Assembly (NCBI GenBank): GCA_028875335.1
Contig: JAPPEF010000114.1
Span: 1-64,000 of the forward strand
From: Gemmatimonadota bacterium
GTDB taxonomy: Bacteria > Latescibacterota > UBA2968 > UBA8231
Length of the DNA: 64,000 bases
Reading direction: 5' to 3'
Below are positions 35,488-43,120 of this stretch, in pieces. A program made the translations under genes and the position numbers. The notes beneath the pieces were generated by a model that saw only the letters and a program-made list of their open reading frames with translations, searched no databases and was not told the DNA's origin. Numbering within the stretch: the first letter of the stretch is position 1; each line of letters starts with the position of its first letter.

Positions 35488-38400
35488 ATGCTGCCGTTAG
35501 CCATCCTATCCTTACTGACCCTCGCCGCGGCCGCGACTCGCTTTGTGCCCACGGCCGAGGAGATGCAGGCCCGCTTTGAGCACGGCCAGAACTTCTACGC
35601 CTCTGGGGCCTACGATCAGGCCATTGAAAACTACCGCCACATCATGCGCAGTCGGCACAAACTGCTCGCGATGGAGGCCATTCGAGTTTCCGTCGGCCAA
35701 ATAGACGCGCCCCTGCAAGAAGTAGCCGCGTACCAAATTGGCAATGCCTATTTCAAAATGGGCGAAGAAGAACTCAAAAGGGTGGCGCAGGCCCGCAGCG
35801 ACGAAGAGCGCGCCCAGCACCAGAGTCGGGCCGACGACTTATTGGGGCAGGCCGTGGAGGCGTTTGTTGCCACCGAGACCCTCTCCGCTACCCCGACCCT
35901 CCAGGCCCTCGCCCGCAGCCGCGCCGTGGCCTGCGCGTACCGCATGGGAGAGTATCGCCGCACCATCGACGAAGCGCGGCAACTAGTCGCCAGCTATCCC
36001 ACCAGTCCCTACGTAGCTCATGCGCTGTACGATATTGGCTGGTCGCACTATCAACTGGGCGAGTACGCCCAAAGCATTGCGGTTTTTGAGGATTTAGTCG
36101 GGCGTTTCCCCTCGGGGTATCGCACCAGCAGGGCGCTGTTTCAAATTGGCGAATGCTACTTTGCGCTGGAGCGCTTTGCCGAAGCCATCCCCAGCTACCA
36201 GCGGCTAGTTGACTCGCAGCGCCTCGACCGCATGTCCGAGCGCGAGATCCTGCGCATGCAGCGCAACAAACTCGCCGGCCTAGTCGACGAGACCGAGCTG
36301 GAAATCGCGGCCAAAGCCCTGCTGCGCATTGGCGAGTGCCGCGAGCGCACTGGGGAGCACGCGCTGGCCGTGGAGGCATACTCCTTGGTGGCCGCGCGCT
36401 TTGCCGACGAGCGCCGCCTGTCCGAGGAAGCCTATTTGCGCCAGGCTCAGTTGCACTACCAGCGCGGCGATGTAGCCGCCAGTATCGCGGTGTACCAGCG
36501 CGCCCTAGAAGCGCAACAGGACGACTTTGGCCGGGCGCGGCTGCAATTGCTGCTGGCCAACCGCTACTTTGAGACCGGGAACTACTTAGAGGCCGTGCGC
36601 GAATACAGTGCGTACCGCGACGACTATGCCGCTTTTGCGGCCCCAGCCGGCCTGCCCCTCGAAGGAGTGGGACTGCAAATTGCCCGGGCTTGGTTCGGCC
36701 GCGCTGAAGCGGAAGAAGTCGCGCCCGAGGAGAGGGCCGATCTTTTCCGCCGCGCCGAAGCGGAATTGCGCCGCACTTTGGAAGCCTTTCCCAACTCGAC
36801 CTACGAAATGGACCTGCGCTTCAATTTGGGGCTGGCTTTGCAGCGCCAGGACGAGGCGGCTACCACTGCTCAGGCTCTTGATATTTTCCAAGCGTTAGCG
36901 GCCTCACCGCAGGCCGACGGATACCGGCACAGCGCCCTTTTCCAGTGCGCCCGCATCCTCCACGGCCGCGGCGAGTACGCGGATGCCATCCAGATCTACC
37001 AGAGCTTAGACGAAGAGTTGGGCGACAAACCCGAAGCCGATATCGCTCGCTTTGAAGCGGCCATAGCCCAGCGCGATGCCGGCGCTTGGGAGGAAGCGGT
37101 TGCCTCCTTTCTCCAGGTCCGCGGCGCGGCGGAAATTTTCTCGCGCTCCCGACTCGAAGCCGGCCGTCTTCTGCTGCAGCAGGGCCGTACCCAAAGGGCG
37201 CTGGTAGTCCTGCGGGAGGGTGTTCAAACCGAGACTGATAGGGGTTCCCAAACGCTGTTCAATTACCTCATCGCCACGGCTCTGTCCCGCGCCGCCGACC
37301 TCGATGCGGCTCTGCCCTACTTTGACCAAGTCCTAGCCGCTGCGGATTCGGGCTTTGTCCACCAAGCCTTTTACGGCCGGGGCATGGCCCATTTCAGACT
37401 CGGCCAGCCCGCCCAAGCCATCGCCGATCTGGAGCGCGCTGTTGTGGATTCGTCTCTTACTGCCGCTTCCCGCCTGTTGGCTGCGGCCTATATCGCCGGT
37501 GGGCGTATCGACCAAGGGTTGCAGATGTACCAGCGTTTGCTACAGACGGCTTCCTCTCCGCGCCAACGCGGCGAGTATTTGCTGGCCTTGGCCGAAATCT
37601 CCTACCGCCAAGAGCGCTACGGCCGAGCCATTGCCACCTGCCGGGAGTTGCTCTCCCTCGATTTTGCCGAAGAAGAGCGGCCCTTAGAGCGCACCTACTA
37701 TCTGCGCGAAAAAGGCCACTGGCTCATGGCCGATGCCGCCTTGCGCGTGGAAGATTACCAAGCCGTGGCCGACGCCGCGGCTGCGGGTCTGTCAGCGTAC
37801 CCGAACGGATTTTACGCACCCAATTTCCTCTTTTTGGGCGGGCTGGCCGCCCTGCAACTGGACCGCTACGAGGAAGCGGTCGGCCGCTTGCAGGATTCGA
37901 TCACTCGCTACCCGGAACACCCCAACGCCGCGGAAGCTCACTACTACTTGGGATACGCGTACTTCAACCAGACCCTTTTCGCCCAAGCCGTGGCTGCTTT
38001 TGAGTCTGTCGTAGCTCAAGCGTCGGGTCGCAACATTGCCCCGGATGCTCTCTTTCGCCTAGCCGAATGCCGCTATAATCTGCAGCAGTACGATCAGGCC
38101 CGGGATCAGTACCAGCGGCTCATTGACCGCTATCCCCGCAGCCTCTTGGCCGAGGAAGCCCTCTACAACATTGGCTGGTGTCTGATGAATTCCCTTCCCG
38201 GGGATGCGGACCAGAGAAACGAAGAGGTGCAACGGGCCTTTGCGGTGTACCTCGAAAGCTTTCCCGAAGGACGCTATGCGTCCATTGCCCGCTATACCCT
38301 CGGCGAGCTGTTATACAATCAAGGCGACCACCAAGCGGCGTACGACATCTTTCGCCAAATCGAAAAACAATACCCCGATACTCCGGCTTCCGCCCAAGCC

Positions 38401-38742
38401 GCCGCCATGTTGCCCGAGTTGCGCGAGGCCGTGGCCTATGGAGATTACGCCGCTCTAACTGACAGCCTCAAAGCCGCGTCCGAACTCAGCGACGCCGAGG
38501 CGATTCGCGCCCTAATTCCCCGCTTTGAACAAGTGTGGCGTCAATTCCCGCATACCTCCAGCGGTATAGCCGCCCGGGCCAATATCGGGGTTTGCCATCA
38601 AAAGTTGGGGGAATGGCAACGGGCCGTAGATGTGTTTGACGCCATTCTGAGCGCGGCCCAAGCAGACAGCAGCCTGCTCGCCCCCAACATCCGCGCCTTT
38701 GTCGAGCGCCGCCGCGCCACCATTGCGAGGAAGCACCTGTGA
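35488..38742 (+). CDS. Large exported TPR-repeat protein
   Basis: 1084 residues behind a GAGGAA site, with a short signal peptide (MLPLAILSLLTLAAAATRF). Nearly the whole mature chain is TPR-like helical hairpins of the YbgF/BamD type: 'QARFEHGQNFYASGAYDQAI', 'AHALYDIGWSHYQLGEYAQS', 'TSRALFQIGECYFALERFAE', 'AEAHYYLGYAYFNQTLFAQA' and 'EALYNIGWCLMNSLPG'. I count more than fifteen such units. Proteins of this kind scaffold envelope machines in the periplasm. The TGA stop overlaps the GTG of the DUF4159 gene, so this is the first gene of a three-gene operon with a TonB-like and an AgmX-tail protein. Confidence 0.88.
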   Translation: MLPLAILSLLTLAAAATRFVPTAEEMQARFEHGQNFYASGAYDQAIENYRHIMRSRHKLLAMEAIRVSVGQIDAPLQEVAAYQIGNAYFKMGEEELKRVAQARSDEERAQHQSRADDLLGQAVEAFVATETLSATPTLQALARSRAVACAYRMGEYRRTIDEARQLVASYPTSPYVAHALYDIGWSHYQLGEYAQSIAVFEDLVGRFPSGYRTSRALFQIGECYFALERFAEAIPSYQRLVDSQRLDRMSEREILRMQRNKLAGLVDETELEIAAKALLRIGECRERTGEHALAVEAYSLVAARFADERRLSEEAYLRQAQLHYQRGDVAASIAVYQRALEAQQDDFGRARLQLLLANRYFETGNYLEAVREYSAYRDDYAAFAAPAGLPLEGVGLQIARAWFGRAEAEEVAPEERADLFRRAEAELRRTLEAFPNSTYEMDLRFNLGLALQRQDEAATTAQALDIFQALAASPQADGYRHSALFQCARILHGRGEYADAIQIYQSLDEELGDKPEADIARFEAAIAQRDAGAWEEAVASFLQVRGAAEIFSRSRLEAGRLLLQQGRTQRALVVLREGVQTETDRGSQTLFNYLIATALSRAADLDAALPYFDQVLAAADSGFVHQAFYGRGMAHFRLGQPAQAIADLERAVVDSSLTAASRLLAAAYIAGGRIDQGLQMYQRLLQTASSPRQRGEYLLALAEISYRQERYGRAIATCRELLSLDFAEEERPLERTYYLREKGHWLMADAALRVEDYQAVADAAAAGLSAYPNGFYAPNFLFLGGLAALQLDRYEEAVGRLQDSITRYPEHPNAAEAHYYLGYAYFNQTLFAQAVAAFESVVAQASGRNIAPDALFRLAECRYNLQQYDQARDQYQRLIDRYPRSLLAEEALYNIGWCLMNSLPGDADQRNEEVQRAFAVYLESFPEGRYASIARYTLGELLYNQGDHQAAYDIFRQIEKQYPDTPASAQAAAMLPELREAVAYGDYAALTDSLKAASELSDAEAIRALIPRFEQVWRQFPHTSSGIAARANIGVCHQKLGEWQRAVDVFDAILSAAQADSSLLAPNIRAFVERRRATIARKHL

Positions 38743-39962
38743 AAGCCTTGCGTTCCTCGGACCCGCTCGCCGTTCTTGCGGCCAATCGGCGCTTGCTCTA
38801 CTGGGGCCTGCTGATCTCCCTAGTGTTGCACCTGATCTTTGTCGCCTTGTACTTTCGACCCGTTGAACAAGCCGAGGAAGAGGTGGTCGTTCGCCTCGAA
38901 TGGCAAGAATTGGACACGCCGCTGCTGATTCCTCCCCCTCAATTGAGCCGGGAATTCGCCTTTAAAAAGCAGGTTATCCCCGAGGGCACCCCCATTATCT
39001 CCGTGCAGCGGGATCAGACGGCCACTGTGGTGGGTGGCTTCAGTGGTTTGGGCGCTCAGCTAGATCAGGCTGTCGCGGGTCGGCGTTGGAGTCGCACCCG
39101 CAGCGGCCACGACTTTATCGCCGACATGGGTGCCCAAGGCATGGGCCTTGGGGTGGTGGGCGTCCCCCAGTTCGAAGCCGTTGAAATGACCAGTCTGAAG
39201 GAGCCGGAAAAGCGCATTGACATGCAGGCGGAATTCCTCGACTTGGACGCCATTGACACCGGCAAGTATCGGGGCATGGTCATTCAGGATCCGGCCGACA
39301 AGCGCAACATCCAGGGCTTTGTGTACTTGGGGCTGGCTTGGGGCAGCATCCTCCAGCCTTCGCGCCAGCGCTCGATTTCCCAGTTGGTGCGGGCTATCAA
39401 TCAGTACACTCGCATTGAGGCCCGGGTCATCGACCAGATGTTCATCGACTCTCAGGATTTGTTCAAGGCTCCCTTTGTGTACATCACTACGCGCAGCGCG
39501 TTTGAACTGACCGAGCACGAAATTGACAATCTGGGCAAGTACCTGCGCAACGGCGGTTTTCTGGTAGCCGACAACGACCGGCCCGAGCTGGAGTACGGCC
39601 CGGCCGAAGCCTCGCTGCGGGATATGTTTAAGCAGGCCCTAGGGCGCGACGCCCGCTTTGTCCCCATTCCCAACGAGCATCCGCTCTACCACGTATTTTT
39701 CGACTTTGACGATGGGCCGCCCCCTGGAGGCGAGGAATTGTCCGGGGGCAATTTCCGCAGTTCGGTGTACTACTTGGAGGGCATTTTTCTCGGCGACCGA
39801 CTGGTGGCGGTGTATTCCGACAAGGGGTACGGCGCCTTCTGGGAACGCGAAAGCGAAAACGAACCGCACCTGAAACTGGGAGTCAATATGGTGGTCTTTG
39901 CCCTGACGCAGAAGGGATCCATCGCCCAGCAGCAAATCGATTTTTACAACCAGGCGCGCTGA
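38739..39962 (+). CDS. TonB-like N-terminus fused to a DUF4159 domain
   Basis: 407 residues from GTG 38739 (GTGA overlap, GAGGAAG site). Residues 20-42 form a single membrane helix 'LLISLVLHLIFVALYF' followed by the acidic and proline-rich 'VVVRLEWQELDTPLLIPPPQ', exactly how TonB-type energy transducers begin. The C-terminal half (about 195-405) is DUF4159: 'RGFVYLGLAWG'-like core, 'FVYITTRSAFELTEHEIDNL', 'YLRNGGFLVADNDRPE', 'HPLYHVFFDFDDGPPPGGEE' and 'NMVVFALTQKG'. DUF4159 folds like a class I glutamine-amidotransferase domain in related proteins, but its job is unknown. The fusion could link an ExbB/ExbD motor to a periplasmic partner. The next gene begins four bases downstream. Confidence 0.85.
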   Translation: MKALRSSDPLAVLAANRRLLYWGLLISLVLHLIFVALYFRPVEQAEEEVVVRLEWQELDTPLLIPPPQLSREFAFKKQVIPEGTPIISVQRDQTATVVGGFSGLGAQLDQAVAGRRWSRTRSGHDFIADMGAQGMGLGVVGVPQFEAVEMTSLKEPEKRIDMQAEFLDLDAIDTGKYRGMVIQDPADKRNIQGFVYLGLAWGSILQPSRQRSISQLVRAINQYTRIEARVIDQMFIDSQDLFKAPFVYITTRSAFELTEHEIDNLGKYLRNGGFLVADNDRPELEYGPAEASLRDMFKQALGRDARFVPIPNEHPLYHVFFDFDDGPPPGGEELSGGNFRSSVYYLEGIFLGDRLVAVYSDKGYGAFWERESENEPHLKLGVNMVVFALTQKGSIAQQQIDFYNQAR

Positions 39963-39966
39963 GCAC

Positions 39967-41154
39967 ATGCGCATTTCGCTCGCTGTCCACGCGCTGTGGA
40001 GCGCCTTGCTGCTCGCCGGCTGCTCCCTCCTCTATCCGCCGCGCTACGAGCGCGTATCGCTGCTGGTACCCCGCGCCGATTTAGGAGCGGACTATGGTCT
40101 TGGAGAGGACGGGATCATCACCTATGCCGTGGAAGGGCTGCGGGTCGAGGTCCGCTACATGACCGACCGCGCCCTAAATGCTTTGTGGCCGCAGGAGTCC
40201 TCGCAGGGGCCTCATTCGTACAATGCCTATACGTACGGCGACTACGTCGATCCCCAGACGGGGTACGTGCGCAATCGCTTTACGGTTTTTGCAGTCTCCG
40301 TGTACAATCTGGACTTTCCCAAGGTGGAGCTACAACCGCTGCAGAGTCGGCTCACGAGCAATCGTCGGGGAGAGGAACTGACTCCCTACGGCATAGCGAC
40401 CGGCTCGGCGGCTCATAGTTTTGAATCTTACTACCGCGCTCGGAAAGGCGTCACCGGCAATGAGGACTACCGCTTTGACATGCGCATGGGGCAGGTGCGC
40501 ACCAGCAATTACGGCGTCGGGGAGAAAATCTACAAAGGCGAAAACTACAGCGGCTTTATCGTCTTTGAGCCGCTGGCCGACGAGGTGGAAGAGGTGCGCT
40601 TACACATCCGGGATTTCATTCTCAAATTCAACGCCTTTGACCAGCCTTTGCAGACTTTTGACCTGGACTTTCGCTTTGTCCGCCAGATCGAGCAAGCGGC
40701 GTTGGTTGATCGGATCCAAGCAGAAGCCGTACTCGCCACTACGCAGGCGCGCTTGCAGGCACCTAGCGAGGTGAGTGGCTATTCCCCAGACGATTTGGCG
40801 CGTGCGCCAGAGACCATCGATGCGTTTGTCCGCTCCCAGCTCGACGCGGTCAACCGCTGCTTTGCCAGTGAATTCCAAGCTGGTCGTGCTCTGCCGGGCA
40901 GTGCGACCATTCGCTTTGTCATCTTGGCTAGTGGTCTGGTCGAAAGTGTCCAGCTCCTCGCTTCGACCGTGGACAGCGACTCCGTGGGCGATTGTCTGGT
41001 CGAGCAGGTCAAACGCTGGCGCTTGCGGCCCTCGGCTAGCCTTGACCTGCGTGCGGTCGCGGATTCGGTCGCTGGACCTCAGACTCTTACCTCTGGGCAC
41101 GACAAGGTTGTGGCGACCTGTTTTGTCGAATTCGCGGAGGTGGAGTCTGACTGA
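39967..41154 (+). CDS. Lipoprotein with AgmX/PglI (TonB-like) C-terminal tail, copy 2
   Basis: 395 residues with lipobox LLLAGC at about residue 19. A full-length paralogue of 26499-27626: shared blocks are 'YGDYVDPQTGYVRNRFTVFA', 'FPKVELQPLQSRLTSNRRGE', 'FESYYRARKGVTGNEDYRF' and 'IYKGENYSGFIVFEPLADEV'. The tail again carries two cysteines ('VNRCFASEFQAGRALPG' and 'VGDCLVEQVKRWRLRP') around a 'SATIRFVILASGLV' strand, the AgmX/PglI pattern. It ends the TPR/TonB-N-DUF4159 operon. In one locus this protein accompanies a barrel and in the other a TonB-like fusion, which is the best evidence that both sets belong to one envelope apparatus. Confidence 0.85.
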   Translation: MRISLAVHALWSALLLAGCSLLYPPRYERVSLLVPRADLGADYGLGEDGIITYAVEGLRVEVRYMTDRALNALWPQESSQGPHSYNAYTYGDYVDPQTGYVRNRFTVFAVSVYNLDFPKVELQPLQSRLTSNRRGEELTPYGIATGSAAHSFESYYRARKGVTGNEDYRFDMRMGQVRTSNYGVGEKIYKGENYSGFIVFEPLADEVEEVRLHIRDFILKFNAFDQPLQTFDLDFRFVRQIEQAALVDRIQAEAVLATTQARLQAPSEVSGYSPDDLARAPETIDAFVRSQLDAVNRCFASEFQAGRALPGSATIRFVILASGLVESVQLLASTVDSDSVGDCLVEQVKRWRLRPSASLDLRAVADSVAGPQTLTSGHDKVVATCFVEFAEVESD

Positions 41155-41157
41155 GAT

Positions 41158-41324
41158 TACTGCTGTTACGCATCAGTGTCCGGTGGTTGGTTTTCGGCCC
41201 GATTCCCGCTGGGACCGCGGGCATCTTGCCCGCGTCGAGGGCGGGATACCCGCGATCCGACCCGGCCGGGGAATTCATTTTTTTCATATTGCGCCGTAGG
41301 GGGCGGTTTCAAACCGCCCCCTAC
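41158..41324. repeat. TTACGCA/GTAGGGGGCGGTTT palindrome repeat, copy C
   Basis: Opens with TACTGCTGTTACGCA. It shares GGTGGTTGGTTTTCGGCCCG and ATTCCCGCTG with copy D. An extra hairpin GCGGGCA-TCT-TGCCCGC lies at 41217-41233, and the 29-base palindrome at 41296-41324. The flank ATATTGCGCC before the palindrome is the inverse of the flank after it in copy A. The minus-strand gene to the right uses CTA at 41321-41323, inside the palindrome, as its stop codon. Confidence 0.88.
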
Positions 41325-42826
41325 TCTAAGATTTCCACCCCGGCGTCCATCCTCCCCAGCACATAGGTTTGGCCCTCGGTGGGTGCCTCCAGTTCTATCT
41401 CGTGACCGGGCCAGACTTCTATCTCGAAACGGGCCGCGCCTTCCCCTTGGCTGAACAGCCGCACTACGGCCCGTTCCTCCAAGCGCAAACCCGACCACAG
41501 TACTCCCTCGTCCTGTACGGCCGGTCCCGTTAGATTCATCACTTGGCCGGCGTCGAGAAAGTCGCGGTAGCTGAGCATTTCGTCGTACACGGCGACTGCA
41601 TCGAGCACTTCAAACAGCGCGATTTCCTCGTATCCCTCGCGCCAAGCATTGAAAAGCTGCATGCCGTCGATGCCGCGCAGCCACATGTGCCGCAGGGCCT
41701 CGCGGTACGCCTCCCGGCTCATGTACGGGGCCTCGTCCTCCTGGTGGTTTACAATCGGGCACCAGCGCGCCACCCAGGGAAAACTGGCCACTTCCGGCCC
41801 ATAGGCCAGGCGATTGGCCGTGTCGCCGGAAATTTGCCGCAGCAGATTGTGCATGTGGAGTTGGTTGACGTGGCGCTGGTCTAGGGGGTAGTCGTCTTGC
41901 CACGCTGTTTGCCAGAATTTGTCGTTGCCGTACGCCACGGGATTGGTGGCTGTAAACAATGGGGGGATGCCCGGCGGCAATGCACGGTTGTTGACAAAAT
42001 AGAGCAAGGGTCTGGTCTGAGTGGAATACACGGTATGCCAGTTGGTGATGGAGCACAGGGGAAAGATTTCGCGCACTGGCCCGGCTAGGTATGCTCCGTA
42101 GAGCTGCTGGTAGTGCCGCCAGTAATAGGCCCAGTAATGGTCTTCGTCCGCCAGCACTTCCGGCGGCAACTGTACCCGGCAGCGCTTGCAGTGCGCGAGC
42201 TGTTTGAATAGGTGACTCCAGGGATAGGGGTCTCCTTCCCAATCCATCCACACTGCATCGACCGTGACGCCAGCCGCCCGAAAGGCACCTAGGGTATCAC
42301 GCACTTGGTCGGCCATGATCTCCCAGCCCTCGATCATCTTGGGACAGGCCCCGTGCCACGATCCCAAGGCTCCTCTTCCCGCCATTTTATAGTGGTAGCC
42401 AGCGTCGAATTGGTGCGCCCAGGCACTGGAATCAGCGGCGAGAGAATAGGGCCAGGCCCCGGCATCGCCCTGCATGAAAATCACCGGCGATCCGGCCTCC
42501 TGCAGCGCTTTGGCCGCGTCGATCATGCCTTGGTCCAAACGCAGGTGCTGCGTCAAGCCGCGCGCCAACAGCATCTGGATCTGGTCCGCAGCCAGCGGCG
42601 CAAAACCCACGCCGTGCCACATGATCATGGGCCAGCGGTCCGCCCGTGAATGTTGGAGGGGCGGCACCTCTTTTTCGACTACTTCCAGCCAAGGCGTTGA
42701 AGTTAGATACGTGGTTTTGGCTGGGGCGGTCGGCTCTACGCGCCCCGGGACATCGGCACCTAGGGCGAGTGCGCCAGCCACCACGGCCAGCAGGGCCGAT
42801 AGGATTCTTAGGTTGATTTTTTTCAT
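41321..42826 (-). CDS. Secreted TIM-barrel-like protein (possible glycoside hydrolase)
   Basis: 501 residues from ATG 42826, preceded by a strong AAGGAGAA site. Signal peptide MKKINLRILSALLAVVAGAL, cut near GADV. The body has beta-alpha-barrel features: 'WPMIMWHGVGFAPLAADQ', 'LQEAGSPVIFMQGDAG', 'AGVTVDAVWMDWEGDPYPW' (a DxxWxDWEGD strand end that could hold catalytic acids), 'LLYFVNNRALPP' and 'RHMWLRGIDGMQLFNAWREG'. The last 80 residues look like a beta-sandwich. I do not recognise a specific GH family, so the enzymatic role is a guess. The stop codon is inside the copy C palindrome, so the present C-terminus may have been set by that repeat. Confidence 0.72.
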   Translation of the reverse strand: MKKINLRILSALLAVVAGALALGADVPGRVEPTAPAKTTYLTSTPWLEVVEKEVPPLQHSRADRWPMIMWHGVGFAPLAADQIQMLLARGLTQHLRLDQGMIDAAKALQEAGSPVIFMQGDAGAWPYSLAADSSAWAHQFDAGYHYKMAGRGALGSWHGACPKMIEGWEIMADQVRDTLGAFRAAGVTVDAVWMDWEGDPYPWSHLFKQLAHCKRCRVQLPPEVLADEDHYWAYYWRHYQQLYGAYLAGPVREIFPLCSITNWHTVYSTQTRPLLYFVNNRALPPGIPPLFTATNPVAYGNDKFWQTAWQDDYPLDQRHVNQLHMHNLLRQISGDTANRLAYGPEVASFPWVARWCPIVNHQEDEAPYMSREAYREALRHMWLRGIDGMQLFNAWREGYEEIALFEVLDAVAVYDEMLSYRDFLDAGQVMNLTGPAVQDEGVLWSGLRLEERAVVRLFSQGEGAARFEIEVWPGHEIELEAPTEGQTYVLGRMDAGVEILE

Positions 42827-42878
42827 GGCGTTTTCTCCTTCGGGGAAAGTCTAGCGAGAGCTAAGGAGTATTGTTGTA

Positions 42879-43068
42879 TATACTACACGACAGTAATCTA
42901 ATGGATGTTACGCATGGACATCTAGGTATAAGATGCTTCGACTCCGCTTTGCGGAGTTTATCTTGAGTGAAGCCGAAAGGCTCAGCATGACCGGCAAACA
43001 GAGTGCTAGCACCTGTCATGCTGAGCGCAGCGAAGCATCTCATACCACTTCTACTAGCTCGTACGTAG
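42879..43068. mobile_element. MITE-like inverted-repeat element, copy 3 (degenerate, about 190 bp)
   Basis: The left end TATACTACACGACAGTA and right end TACTAGCTCGTACGTAG are decayed versions of the 17-bp terminal repeats. The inner arms (AAGATGCTTCGACTCCGC and TGTCATGCTGAGCGCAG) are well kept. It fills most of the gap between the TIM-barrel gene (minus) and the phosphodiesterase gene (plus). A GGATGTTACGCATGG near the left end matches the same inner sub-repeat in copy 2. Confidence 0.78.
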
Positions 43069-43120
43069 GTTGTATCTTAACAAAAGCCACAACGAGACAC
43101 CCCGATAGCGATCTTCTATT

